Source: JBGTCY01 sp041748615 (GTDB lineage Bacteria > Bacteroidota > Bacteroidia > Chitinophagales > CAIOSU01). From it: a stretch of DNA of 32,631 nt. This document shows, piece after piece, positions 24,704 through 32,449 of the stretch; position 1 is the stretch's first letter, and the number at the start of each line of letters is the position of its first letter. The notes under the pieces were generated by a model. The model did no database searches. It was not told the DNA's origin and saw only the letters and a program-made list of their open reading frames with translations. The stretch covers positions 1-32,631 of the forward strand of contig JBGTCY010000086.1 of the NCBI GenBank assembly GCA_041748615.1. Direction: 5' to 3'. Made by a program: the position numbers and the translations under genes.

Positions 24704-25732
24704 ATGAGCGCAATAACTGCAAGTCCATTAACCGCCAAAGATTTCAAAACCGACCAGGATGTGCGCTGGTGTCCCGGGTGTGGTGATTATTCCATTTTGG
24801 CGCAAACGCACCGCACGTTGCCGGATTTGGGAATTCCGAGGGAGAAGATTGTTTTCATCTCGGGCATTGGTTGTTCTTCGCGGTTTCCCTATTACACGAA
24901 TACTTTTGGGATGCACTCCATTCACGGCAGGGCTACCGCCATCGCGTCCGGCTTGAAAGCCGCCCGTCCCGATTTGAGTGTCTGGATTGTCACGGGTGAT
25001 GGCGATGGACTATCCATTGGCGGCAACCACATGATTCATTTGCTGAGGAGAAATTTTGATGTCAATATTTTACTGTTTAACAATCAGATTTACGGACTCA
25101 CGAAAGGTCAGTACTCGCCCACATCTGAATTTAGCAAGGTGACCAAATCCACTCCTTACGGTTCCATTGATTATCCTTTCAATCCCATTGCTCTGGCTTT
25201 GGGCGCTGACGCTACATTTGTCGCCCGCAGCATGGATGTGGAAGCAAAACATTTACAGGAAATTTTGAAAAAAGCCAACGCCCACAAAGGAACTTCATTC
25301 GTAGAGATTTATCAAAACTGCAACATCTTCAACGATGGCGCTTTTTCCGCTTATTCCGAAAAAGGAACACAGGCTGATGAGATATTATTTTTGGAACATG
25401 GCAAACCGCTCATTTTCGGAGCGCAAAAAGACAGGGGCATCAAGCTGGACGGTTTCAAACCGGTGATTGTGAAATTTGAAGATGGTTTCACAGCGGAAGA
25501 TTTGTGGGTGCATGATGAAACCAATTTGGTGAAAGCGCAAATCCTCTCCCGCTTTTTTGATAATCCCAAAACGGAAAATCATTTGCCCCGCCCATTCGGA
25601 CTTTTTTATTCCACGCAGCGGGCATCCTATGAAGAGTTGATGGAGCAACAGATTCACGAAGTGATGGGACGTGCAGGTGAAGGTGATTTGGATAAGTTAT
25701 TACGCGGCAATGAAATCTGGGAAATAAAATAA
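24704..25732 (+). CDS. korB: 2-oxoacid:ferredoxin oxidoreductase, beta subunit
   Basis: This 342-residue subunit binds thiamine pyrophosphate and one 4Fe-4S cluster. It is the partner of the KorA gene upstream. The likely cluster ligands are Cys23 and Cys26 (RWCPGCGDY), Cys57 (SGIGCSSRFPYY) and Cys206 (YQNCNIFNDG). The TPP motif begins GDGDG at residues 98-102 (GDGDGLSIGGNHMIHLLRRN) and ends at NNQIYGLTKGQ. It transfers electrons from the substrate-derived radical to ferredoxin in the cytosol. The stretch SPTSEFSKVTKSTPYGSIDYP fits the 2-oxoglutarate-type KorB family. It starts 174 bases after korA, with short direct repeats between them, and may be co-transcribed. The family match is strong over the whole length. 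Confidence 0.93.
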   Translation: MSAITASPLTAKDFKTDQDVRWCPGCGDYSILAQTHRTLPDLGIPREKIVFISGIGCSSRFPYYTNTFGMHSIHGRATAIASGLKAARPDLSVWIVTGDGDGLSIGGNHMIHLLRRNFDVNILLFNNQIYGLTKGQYSPTSEFSKVTKSTPYGSIDYPFNPIALALGADATFVARSMDVEAKHLQEILKKANAHKGTSFVEIYQNCNIFNDGAFSAYSEKGTQADEILFLEHGKPLIFGAQKDRGIKLDGFKPVIVKFEDGFTAEDLWVHDETNLVKAQILSRFFDNPKTENHLPRPFGLFYSTQRASYEELMEQQIHEVMGRAGEGDLDKLLRGNEIWEIK

Positions 25733-25766
25733 TTGGAATTCAATTTCATTTTTATAATTTCCCGCT

Positions 25767-26312
25767 ATGATTTTGACTTTAGAAAAACAATTCAACCGGT
25801 TGGAAACTCAGCGGAAAGAAATTCAAAACAAGCTCGGTAAACTCACCCACGCGCAACTCAACTTCAAACCGGCTGAAAAAGAATGGAGCCTGCTGCAAGT
25901 AATCAATCACCTGATTTACGCGGAAACAAACACCGTAAAGTACCTGAATAAAAAAATTCAGGGATTGGACAGTGTCAAAAAATCGAATCTCCTGGCAAAA
26001 CTGCGATTGTTCATTTTGAAACTGGCGCTGAGACTTCCTGTCAAGTATAAAGCGCCAAAAGCCGCGCTGCCCGTTCAGGAAGAGGTTTATATTTTAGAAA
26101 ACCTGATTACGCAATGGGATGAAATCAGGAATCAGTTTAAAAAAATCTTAGACGGATTTGACAGTAAAACTTCGCAAAAGCTTTTATTCAAGCACCCGAT
26201 TGCCGGGCGGTTCGATATTTCACAAACCCTGAATTTTATTGCCGAACATATTGAGCATCATCAACCTCAGATAGAGCGGATTATGAAAAGTCCGGAATTT
26301 CCTTCCAAATAA
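25767..26312 (+). CDS. DinB-superfamily (YfiT-like) protein
   Basis: This 181-residue soluble protein fits the DinB four-helix-bundle superfamily. The N-terminal helix carries His48 (LLQVINHLIYAE), and the C-terminal helix has His161, His164 and His165 (FIAEHIEHHQPQIERI). Three of these histidines would form the family's metal site. Members include thiol transferases and stress-induced proteins, but for most of them, and for this one, the reaction is unknown. The start is 34 bases after korB, close enough for co-transcription, and its end converges on gldM from the other strand. The middle part (about 70-100) is more basic than usual and may be an insertion of one helix. Confidence 0.75.
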   Translation: MILTLEKQFNRLETQRKEIQNKLGKLTHAQLNFKPAEKEWSLLQVINHLIYAETNTVKYLNKKIQGLDSVKKSNLLAKLRLFILKLALRLPVKYKAPKAALPVQEEVYILENLITQWDEIRNQFKKILDGFDSKTSQKLLFKHPIAGRFDISQTLNFIAEHIEHHQPQIERIMKSPEFPSK

Positions 26313-26382
26313 AGAAGTGAATTTTAGCGGCCATTGAATGACAATGTATGACAACAGCAGGAAGTATGGAGTTCCGAGATGA

Positions 26383-28017
26383 TTACTTAATCCGATAAAT
26401 CACATCCTGAATTTTTCGGGTATCACCTTCCGGTCCGCGCACACGGATATTTTCCACATAAACAATATCTCCTCTTTTCACTCCGGTAATGATTTGCCGT
26501 GTTTTTGAACTGAAAGTATCCCCTTCGTTATGAGCGTCTATCAGGTCTTCATTTTTTCTTTGCCAAACCATGCGGTAGCTCAACACGTTGAATTTTGTTT
26601 CAAACTCAAATTCCGGGATGTAAACATTCAATTTGTTTTGCGCTCTGAAAACACTGGCATCTACTTCACCACCCGGCAAAGTACCAACTTTGGGCACCGG
26701 GTTGGGGATGCGCTTCACTCTGAATTCCGTTTCCGTCATTTTCATTTCTTTCCCATCATCCCCAATGACATGCACCGCGATTTTCGCTCTGCCGATGGAA
26801 TTCATTTTTGCAACATACCTGCCTTCTTTGCCACTCAGATTCCCGTTTCCGGAAGCTAAGTAAGCTTTTACTTTTTCAGCAGGAAATCCGGGAACGGAAA
26901 CTGACAACGGATTCTCCACTCCGGCATACAACACATTGATTTTTTCCGGAGAAACCACTGCTGCCGGTTGCGCGGAGTGATAACTAAGTTCAAACGGATA
27001 AAAATTGTGACCTGAGCCATCGGGCTTTTTGATTTTAATGACGCCTTCCTTTTTGCGGTCACCGCTTTGTTGCGGAATTTCATGAAAACGCGCAATGCCG
27101 TCTTCAACATTTAATTGTACGAAACCATCTATTAAAGGAAATTCCTCCACCTGGTTTTTCAGATTCCCGTCCGCTTCTCTCAAATCAAAGTGAGGCTTGA
27201 ATTGACCAATGAAAACATCCACTTCCTGCGTCTTGCTGGTAGCGGCAAAAAAGATGTTGGCATTAAACTCCTGACGGTTGGTCAGCACAAATTGATTGGA
27301 GGTAATTACTTTGGCGGAGAGGTCTTCAAAGGTGAAAGATTTACTGTCAACACGGTTATACAATTTTTCGAGAATGCGCGCTTCGGATTCTTTGGCGTCA
27401 GCCTGTAGTTTGGCAAGCAAAGTGACTGAAGCAATCACCGGTACTCGCTCAAAATTGTAATTCGCCCAACTTTTTTTACCGAGTTTTTCCGCCTCGCGCG
27501 TATCATAATCATTGTTGAGCGCGATTTGCCTGCCCAACTCATTTTTCTCATGAGGTTCCAATTCTTCCAATGTGGGCAGCGTCAGCAATTTTCCTCTGAG
27601 TTGAATAATTCTTTCTTCAAGTTCCCTGCCTTTCCTTTTTTCAATCATAATGCGGGTGGTCACATCCGTATTTTTTGCACCTTTATATTTTCCATCAACC
27701 ATACCTCCACTCTTTTCAATCAGGTCTGATTTCAATGCTTCCACGTGCTCGAAAAAATCCTGCACGGCTAAACGCACCTGTTGCGCATCATCCATGTAGG
27801 GTTTCGTTTTCGCGGCATTACTGTTGTATTTCGCCTGAAACAGATTCATCAATGACGCGCTTTTCGCTTCCACCGCCACATTGGAATCGGTGAGTTTGTC
27901 ATTAATCAGCTTGAACGTATTGAGCACTTCGCTGGAAATGTTCAGCGCCAGCAACGCTGTCAGCGCCAGGTACATGATGTTAATCATCTGCTGGCGCGGT
28001 TGTTTTGGAATCGCCAT
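26383..28017 (-). CDS. gldM: GldM/PorM-type gliding motility and T9SS core protein
   Basis: This 544-residue protein has the characteristic GldM N-terminus: a short basic cytosolic tail (PKQPRQQMINIMYLALTALL) running into a single inner-membrane helix, then ISSEVLNTFKLINDKL. The long periplasmic part would contain the D1-D4 domains. GldM forms, with GldL, the proton-driven motor complex that powers T9SS secretion and gliding, and it reaches across the periplasm to the GldKN ring. Arg8 corresponds to the conserved N-terminal arginine of GldM. The length is close to that of F. johnsoniae GldM (about 513). Unusually, gldL does not precede it and gldN does not follow it; instead a DinB gene converges and an intergenic gap lies upstream. 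It may be a second copy or a dispersed operon member. Confidence 0.9.
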   Translation of the reverse strand: MAIPKQPRQQMINIMYLALTALLALNISSEVLNTFKLINDKLTDSNVAVEAKSASLMNLFQAKYNSNAAKTKPYMDDAQQVRLAVQDFFEHVEALKSDLIEKSGGMVDGKYKGAKNTDVTTRIMIEKRKGRELEERIIQLRGKLLTLPTLEELEPHEKNELGRQIALNNDYDTREAEKLGKKSWANYNFERVPVIASVTLLAKLQADAKESEARILEKLYNRVDSKSFTFEDLSAKVITSNQFVLTNRQEFNANIFFAATSKTQEVDVFIGQFKPHFDLREADGNLKNQVEEFPLIDGFVQLNVEDGIARFHEIPQQSGDRKKEGVIKIKKPDGSGHNFYPFELSYHSAQPAAVVSPEKINVLYAGVENPLSVSVPGFPAEKVKAYLASGNGNLSGKEGRYVAKMNSIGRAKIAVHVIGDDGKEMKMTETEFRVKRIPNPVPKVGTLPGGEVDASVFRAQNKLNVYIPEFEFETKFNVLSYRMVWQRKNEDLIDAHNEGDTFSSKTRQIITGVKRGDIVYVENIRVRGPEGDTRKIQDVIYRIK

Positions 28018-28022
28018 AGGTT

Positions 28023-28049
28023 GGTATTTTTAAGGGTGAAAAAAATACC
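28023..28049 (-). promoter_or_regulatory. Perfect inverted repeat immediately upstream of gldM
   Basis: On the gldM strand GGTATTTTT is followed by a nine-base loop and AAAAATACC, a perfect nine-base-pair stem that ends five bases before the ATG. It would sit in the 5' untranslated leader or overlap the transcription start. It could act as an operator, a translation-controlling hairpin or an RNA stabiliser. Confidence 0.5.
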
Positions 28050-28180
28050 TCAGGGGAGAGCCGTCTTGGGGGTAGAATAACTTAAAAAATACGGGGGGAA
28101 AGTATTGCTCATCAAACGGAGCTGAACATAATTTATTGTTATGTATCAAATTCAAGAGTTCTTTGAAACTAAATTTAATC

Positions 28181-28275
28181 GTCATTGCGAATGAGGAACG
28201 AGCGAAGCAATCCCCTTCTTACAGAGGATTGCTTTGGGACTGGCATTCCCTCATAACAATCATTCCATCGCAAGG
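28181..28275. repeat. Intergenic foldable repeat upstream of the EGF-like lipoprotein gene
   Basis: Outer arms TTGCGA (28185-28190) and TCGCAA (28268-28273) are complementary. ATGAGG/CCTCAT (28191-28196, 28249-28254) nests inside. AAGCAATCC/GGATTGCTT (28205-28213, 28226-28234) forms a perfect inner stem. The left arm (GTCATTGCGA, GCGAAGCAATC) resembles a repeat that I recall as widespread in bacterial intergenic regions. No other copy lies in this window. Confidence 0.6.
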
Positions 28276-28330
28276 ACACCTTTTCAAAAAAACCTTCAAT
28301 ATCTTGCTGCATTCGCGTACCGAAGTCTTT

Positions 28331-28338
28331 TAATTTTG
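28331..28338 (+). promoter_or_regulatory. Candidate -7 promoter element of the EGF-like lipoprotein gene
   Basis: TAATTTTG matches TAnnTTTG exactly, 19 bases before the ATG. TTG at 28304-28306 is a possible -33 element, slightly too far away. A second TAACTTTG lies at 28345-28352, which would give an almost leaderless transcript. Confidence 0.45.
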
Positions 28339-28357
28339 ATTTAATAACTTTGATTTT

Positions 28358-28864
28358 ATGAAAAACACATTAAAATTAATTTTATCCGTTTTTGGAATCA
28401 GTCTTTTCTTAGCCGCTTGTGACAGAAACTCCTGCGAAGATGTAATTTGCCCGGCAATGAATTCAACCTGTGTGAACGGACAATGTGTTTGCCAGGCAGG
28501 TTTCGAAGGAGAGTTTTGCGATATCTTTAGCTATCAAAAATATCTCGGCACTTACCAGGTTTCCGAGAGTTGCACCACCACTTTCACCGGATTTGTGAAT
28601 ACACCGACTTATCAGGCGAGTATCGGACAGGGGTTCAGGGTGGATTTACTCACCATCAGCAATTTCGCGAACAGAGGATTGCCGGTTGATGCCACGATTG
28701 TCAGCGCTAATTTTCTATCGATTACCAGCCAGAATTCAGGGGCGGTGCAGGTTTCTGGCGGACAAGGTGAATTTCAGCAATTTGCCAACAGAATTCGCTT
28801 TGAATATAATTACACCGTAGGAAACAATTTCCACTCCTGCACTGCGATTTTCATCCGGTTTTAG
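28358..28864 (+). CDS. EGF-like lipoprotein, function unknown
   Basis: This 168-residue protein has a lipoprotein signal with lipobox LAAC, lipidated at Cys21. Directly after it come six cysteines spaced as in an EGF-like module: CEDVICPAMNSTCVNGQC, then VCQAGFEGEFC (about residues 26-54). EGF-like modules usually mediate protein or carbohydrate binding at the cell surface. The remaining 110 residues are predicted mostly beta strands, with two further cysteines (SESCTTTF and FHSCTAIFIRF) that could form a disulphide. No catalytic residues are evident. It is probably a single-gene unit with its own promoter; the next gene follows after about 107 bases on the same strand. Confidence 0.75.
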   Translation: MKNTLKLILSVFGISLFLAACDRNSCEDVICPAMNSTCVNGQCVCQAGFEGEFCDIFSYQKYLGTYQVSESCTTTFTGFVNTPTYQASIGQGFRVDLLTISNFANRGLPVDATIVSANFLSITSQNSGAVQVSGGQGEFQQFANRIRFEYNYTVGNNFHSCTAIFIRF

Positions 28865-28971
28865 TTTAGTTTAGAAAATTCACTTCCTCCATTTTCACTG
28901 CCCTCTTCCGGCAACCTTTTTCCCTTTCAGGCGTAGAAAAGCAGGACATTCTATTTTATCATTAAATCGTG

Positions 28972-29955
28972 ATGGCGATGCGTAGCGTAATTATTTTCTT
29001 TCTGGCGGTTGGAATTCTTTCCACAAGTTCATCCTCTCTCAGCAAATTGGATATGAAAGGTTCCGTATCCGGAACCGGCTTCAATTTTAAATATACGGGT
29101 ATCGTAAGCACCGGTAATGAAGTGATGCCGTTGGTCGGGCAGTTGAGCAAAGACGGATTAAAAATGTATTTCACCTCACAGAATTTTGCAGGTGAAAAAC
29201 AACTGTTTGTGATGAAGCGCGAAAAGCAGGGCGATTCTTTTGGCAAACCCATTCGCCTGAAAGGCACGATAAATAACCCGGGCTATGATATCATCATGCC
29301 TTCGCTTTCGGCAGATGAAAAAATCATGGTGTTTGTAAACAGTGTTGACGGCACTCAAAAAGGAAATGAATTATTCATCACTACGCGTGATGAGCAGGCA
29401 TCCAATGACCTTTTCATTTCTACAAGGGTTGCGGAAGATGGTCCTTTTGTAAATGTGCGCTCGTTGGATGAAATCAATGACCCTGAGCTTTCTGATAGTT
29501 ATCCTTACTTGTCAAACGATGGTTTGAGAATTTATTTCACGAAACAAAAGGGCAGTGAAATCACGTTCCATGTTGCTGAAAGAAATGAAGTGAACGCGCG
29601 TTTTTCAAAACCGAAAAAACTTGAGTTTAATCTTCCGAAAATCAGCAACAACATGAGTTGTTTCTTTTCTCAGGATGAATTGGAAATCTTTGCATTGTCA
29701 GGGGATAAAATCTATCACGCAAGACGGGAAAGCATCAATGGTAAATTCAGCATGCCGATTGAAATCGGTCAGTCGGGAGATGAAAACGGCTACATGAGCG
29801 GCATTTCCATGACGCAGGATAATACCGAACTTTTTGTTTTTAATTCCATAGGTTTTCGTAATACGCAGATACTGCGTTTTGTAAATACGGAAGCTGGCAA
29901 GAGTGAAAAACCAAAAGTCACAGTTACTGAAAAACAATCTATTCAGGACAGATAA
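28972..29955 (+). CDS. PD40/WD40-like beta-propeller envelope protein
   Basis: This 327-residue exported protein has a hydrophobic N-terminal signal (RSVIIFFLAVGILS, no clear lipobox). It is followed by repeated PD40-type propeller blades: LSKDGLKMYFTSQNFAG, LSADEKIMVFVNSVDG, LSNDGLRIYFTKQKGS, FSQDELEIFALSGDK and MTQDNTELFVFNSI, each with the Asp and Tyr/Phe pattern of TolB/PD40 repeats. Such proteins in Bacteroidota often accompany peptidoglycan-binding or T9SS-associated proteins, but no such partner lies nearby. The exact start is uncertain among GTG 28969, ATG 28972 and ATG 28978; I took the first ATG. A good terminator follows at 29981. Confidence 0.8.
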   Translation: MAMRSVIIFFLAVGILSTSSSSLSKLDMKGSVSGTGFNFKYTGIVSTGNEVMPLVGQLSKDGLKMYFTSQNFAGEKQLFVMKREKQGDSFGKPIRLKGTINNPGYDIIMPSLSADEKIMVFVNSVDGTQKGNELFITTRDEQASNDLFISTRVAEDGPFVNVRSLDEINDPELSDSYPYLSNDGLRIYFTKQKGSEITFHVAERNEVNARFSKPKKLEFNLPKISNNMSCFFSQDELEIFALSGDKIYHARRESINGKFSMPIEIGQSGDENGYMSGISMTQDNTELFVFNSIGFRNTQILRFVNTEAGKSEKPKVTVTEKQSIQDR

Positions 29956-29980
29956 AAATCATACATTTTTAATAAGGAAG

Positions 29981-30008
29981 GGATGTGAAAAACTCGCATC
30001 CTTTTTTT
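29981..30008 (+). terminator. Rho-independent terminator after the PD40 protein gene
   Basis: GGATGTG (29981-29987) pairs with CGCATCC (29995-30001), with one G-T wobble, across a seven-base loop. Seven Ts follow (30002-30008). It begins 25 bases after the stop codon. Confidence 0.75.
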
Positions 30009-30075
30009 ATTGGTTTAAATGAAAAGAAACAATAATCAAAAGTAATTTCAGGGCTGATGCACTCAATATATAAAA

Positions 30076-30176
30076 TGCGCGGGTCAACCTGAGCGAAGTC
30101 GAATGGGCGCGATTGCAAGCCCGTATGGTTTCCCTATTCTCAGGACTCATCTTGACAACGCAAATGCAATCTGTTC
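30076..30176. repeat. Intergenic repeat family 2, copy 1 (upstream of the DUF1232 gene)
   Basis: This roughly 100-base stretch aligns with 31371-31465 in the same orientation. Shared pieces are TGCGC, GGTCA-CCTGAGCG-AGTCGAA, GCGATT-CAA-CCCG-ATGGTT, and further on CTTGA-AACGCAA-TGCAAT. The CTGAGCG-AGTCGAA core resembles a repeat I recall from many bacterial intergenic regions. The two copies flank the DUF1232/metallopeptidase gene pair. Confidence 0.65.
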
Positions 30177-30253
30177 TGCGCACTCAAAAGTTGAAAAAAG
30201 CGTTGTTGGAATTATAGGCAATATATTTGCAGTATAAAGACCAAAAATATGCC

Positions 30254-30553
30254 ATGAAAACTAAAAATCAAACCAGAATTTTAAAAACACTCCCGCTCTG
30301 GTGGTACTTTTTTTCCAACTCAAGTTCCATCTTCAGAATGGTGATAGCGCACTTGCAGGGTCGGTCTGCCATTTCCAAAAAAACTATGATTCGGTTCGTG
30401 ATTGGGCTTGCTTATGTTTTCCTCTTCTTTGATTTAATACCTGATTTCATTCCCGTGATTGGCTGGTTGGATGATATTGCCGTGATGACCTGGGTTTTAA
30501 GCGCATTGAGAAATGATGTCCTGCAATTCAAGCAAGCGGAACATGCCGGATGA
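30254..30553 (+). CDS. DUF1232 (YkvA-like) small membrane protein
   Basis: This 99-residue protein carries the DUF1232 motif in its middle: IGLAYVFLFFDLIPDFIPVI followed by GWLDDIAVM, with the usual aspartate-proline pattern DLIPDF and a nearby LDD. The motif forms a hydrophobic helical hairpin, and the family is usually small membrane-associated proteins of unknown function (YkvA in Bacillus). The frame is open from an ATG at 30227, but the ATG at 30254 gives the natural length. The stop overlaps the next gene's start (ATGA), so the two proteins are translationally coupled. Both genes lie between the two copies of repeat family 2. Confidence 0.82.
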   Translation: MKTKNQTRILKTLPLWWYFFSNSSSIFRMVIAHLQGRSAISKKTMIRFVIGLAYVFLFFDLIPDFIPVIGWLDDIAVMTWVLSALRNDVLQFKQAEHAG

Positions 30554-31302
30554 GTACCCGAAAATCCGCCACCGTTGTTACGCAGGCGCTGAAAGTAGAA
30601 GAGCGAGAAGTTGCAGTCCACATTCTAGTGGAATCGCGGAATAATGCAAGAGTTTCAATTACAAAAAGCGGAGTGGTTATCAGGCTGCCGCGTCACATCA
30701 GCAAAGAGGAAAAACTAAAACAGATTGATGAATTCAAAAACTGGGCAGTCAAAAAACTCAGGCTGCGCCCTGAACTCTATGTAAAAAAAAGAAAAGATTA
30801 TTTCAGTAATCAGGAAATTATCGCTCAGGGTCAGCCTTTTAAGCTCCAGCTTCAATTCACCGATTCCAGAAAATGCTGGGCTGAATTAAAAGAAAACATC
30901 ATTCACCTGCAACTCTCCACCCTCCTCACCGAAGAAGGCATGGAAAAATTGATTGCTGAATTTATCAGCCGTTGCATGGCGAATTATTTTCACTCTTTTA
31001 TCGGGGAAAGATTGACCTACTGGAACAATTTTTTTCATCCTCCGAAACAAATCAAATCAGTCCGGCTGAAGTATGTTCATTCATTGTGGGGCAGTTGTTC
31101 CCACAATGGGAATATTACGATTTCCACGCGCTTATTGTTGACGCCTGAACCCGTTTTGAATTATGTGTTGCTTCATGAAGTTGCGCATTTATATGAACAT
31201 AATCATTCAAAAAAATTCTGGCAATTAGTTGCCTGCGTAATGCCCGATTACGAAAACAGTGTCCGGTGGCTGCGGGAACATGGTTCAAAGTGCGATTTCT
31301 GA
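30550..31302 (+). CDS. YgjP/SprT-type zinc metallopeptidase (M48-like, DUF45)
   Basis: This 250-residue protein ends in a metallopeptidase domain of the YgjP/WLM type. The zinc motif is HEVAH at residues 209-213, with a third candidate ligand in HNH (217-219), preceded by WGSCSHNGNITISTRLLLTP and followed by FWQLVACVMPDY. These features define the DUF45/SprT-like family of soluble proteases. The N-terminal 100 residues are charged and without a named domain. The substrate is unknown; relatives have been linked to DNA-protein crosslink repair or restriction-type systems, but nothing here shows that. It starts inside the DUF1232 stop codon (ATGA overlap), so it is expressed with that gene. Confidence 0.85.
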   Translation: MSTRKSATVVTQALKVEEREVAVHILVESRNNARVSITKSGVVIRLPRHISKEEKLKQIDEFKNWAVKKLRLRPELYVKKRKDYFSNQEIIAQGQPFKLQLQFTDSRKCWAELKENIIHLQLSTLLTEEGMEKLIAEFISRCMANYFHSFIGERLTYWNNFFHPPKQIKSVRLKYVHSLWGSCSHNGNITISTRLLLTPEPVLNYVLLHEVAHLYEHNHSKKFWQLVACVMPDYENSVRWLREHGSKCDF

Positions 31303-31370
31303 TAAACTTCTTTTGGTAATTAAGTGATAACGCATTGAAGTGGTGAATGAAAAATTAACCAGTTTTATGT

Positions 31371-31465
31371 TGCGCATAGGTCAGCCTGAGCGGAGTCGAA
31401 GGGGAGCGATTACAACCCCGGATGGTTCTACTCACCACCTTGAAAACGCAAGTGCAATTTAATCT
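31371..31465. repeat. Intergenic repeat family 2, copy 2 (downstream of the metallopeptidase gene)
   Basis: This is the same orientation and order of shared pieces as copy 1 (30076-30176): TGCGC, GGTCA-CCTGAGCG-AGTCGAA, GCGATT-CAA-CCCG-ATGGTT, then CTTGA-AACGCAA-TGCAAT. By eye the copies are clearly related but diverged, with a few small gaps. It lies between the metallopeptidase gene and gldA. Confidence 0.65.
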
Positions 31466-31489
31466 ACAACCTCATTGAAGTTTTGAGCG

Positions 31490-31519
31490 TTGCGATTCCC
31501 TGTGCGATGCGTATTTTTG
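31490..31519 (+). promoter_or_regulatory. Promoter of gldA
   Basis: TTG (31490-31492) and TATTTTTG (31512-31519) are separated by 19 bases, matching the Bacteroidota consensus TTTG/TTG-N19-TAnnTTTG. The gldA ATG is 15 bases after the -7 element. This is the best promoter match in the window. Confidence 0.6.
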
Positions 31520-31534
31520 AAACCCCGTTCAATC

Positions 31535-32449
31535 ATGTCTGTTATAGTATCACAACTTGCAAAAATTTATGGTGCCCAGCGCGCGGTGGATGGTATTTCA
31601 TTCGAAGCGCAAAAAGGGCAGGTCTTGGGATTTTTGGGACCAAATGGAGCCGGGAAAAGCACGACCATGAAAATTATCACCACCTACCTGCCGCAGAGCG
31701 AAGGGAGTGCGACAGTGTGCGGATTTGATGTGGAACTGGAGCCGATGGAAGTGAGAAAACGTGTCGGTTATCTTCCGGAAAATAATCCGCTGTATCATGA
31801 AATGTATGTGCGGGAATATCTTCAATTTGTCGCAAGGGTACACAAGTTGGGAAAGTCAGCCGGAGCGCGCATCAGCAAAATGTTGGAGCTTACCGGATTG
31901 CAACCCGAAATGAAAAAGAAAATCGGGCAACTATCAAAGGGTTACAAGCAGCGTGTCGGGCTGGCGCAGGCGATGCTGCACGACCCGGAAGTGTTGATTC
32001 TGGATGAGCCGACATCCGGCTTAGACCCTAATCAACTCATTGAAATCCGCGCGCTCATCAGCGCGTTGGGCAAAGAAAAAACCGTCATACTTTCCACCCA
32101 TATCATGCAGGAAGTGCAGGCATTGTGTGACAGGGTGATTATCATCAGCAAAGGAAAATTGGTGGCGGATGATACGCCCGCAAATCTTCGGCAACGGGCA
32201 AAAGGCAATGCTGCCGTGAGAGTGGAGTTCAAAGAAAATGTCGAAGAAGAGTCATTGAGAAAAATAAAAAGTATTGTTTCGCTGAGGAAAGAAAAAAATG
32301 AATGGCTGCTTTTTTCGGAAGGCAATGAAGATGTTCGCGAAACGATTTTTCATTTTGCCAAAGAAAAAAACCTGACGTTGTTAATGCTGCGCCAGGAAGC
32401 GTCAAGTCTGGAGGATGTATTTAAAATCCTGACGCGTGAAAACGACTAA
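31535..32449 (+). CDS. gldA: ABC transporter ATP-binding protein GldA
   Basis: This 304-residue cytosolic ATPase matches GldA, the ATP-binding subunit of the GldAFG ABC transporter needed for gliding motility in Flavobacterium. Walker A is GPNGAGKST within GFLGPNGAGKSTTMKIITTY. The Q-loop region is GYLPENNPLYHEMYVREYLQ, the signature is LSKGYKQRVGLAQA, Walker B is VLILDEPTSGLDPNQ, and the switch histidine is in LSTHIMQE. The YLPENNPLY stretch is typical of GldA. gldF and gldG, the membrane partners, are not visible in this window; they may lie further away. An in-frame ATG at 31490 would add 15 residues, but the start at 31535 lies just after the promoter and matches other GldA proteins. Confidence 0.92.
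   Translation: MSVIVSQLAKIYGAQRAVDGISFEAQKGQVLGFLGPNGAGKSTTMKIITTYLPQSEGSATVCGFDVELEPMEVRKRVGYLPENNPLYHEMYVREYLQFVARVHKLGKSAGARISKMLELTGLQPEMKKKIGQLSKGYKQRVGLAQAMLHDPEVLILDEPTSGLDPNQLIEIRALISALGKEKTVILSTHIMQEVQALCDRVIIISKGKLVADDTPANLRQRAKGNAAVRVEFKENVEEESLRKIKSIVSLRKEKNEWLLFSEGNEDVRETIFHFAKEKNLTLLMLRQEASSLEDVFKILTREND

Larger units (their letters stand above)
28018..28357. other. 340-base divergent spacer between gldM and the EGF-like lipoprotein gene
   Basis: The spacer holds a perfect inverted repeat next to gldM (28023-28049), a foldable repeat (28181-28275) and two TAnnTTTG-like elements before the lipoprotein gene (28331-28352). I find no credible coding sequence in it: the 65-codon plus-strand frame starting at 28136 runs through the repeat and has no family resemblance. 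Confidence 0.6.

Noticed and set aside
28136..28333. Plus-strand frame of 65 codons upstream of the EGF-like lipoprotein
   Set aside because: It runs through the foldable repeat at 28181-28275 and has no signal peptide or motif.
30227..30253. Upstream ATG of the DUF1232 gene
   Set aside because: The added nine residues are not family-like, and the ATG at 30254 gives the usual protein length.
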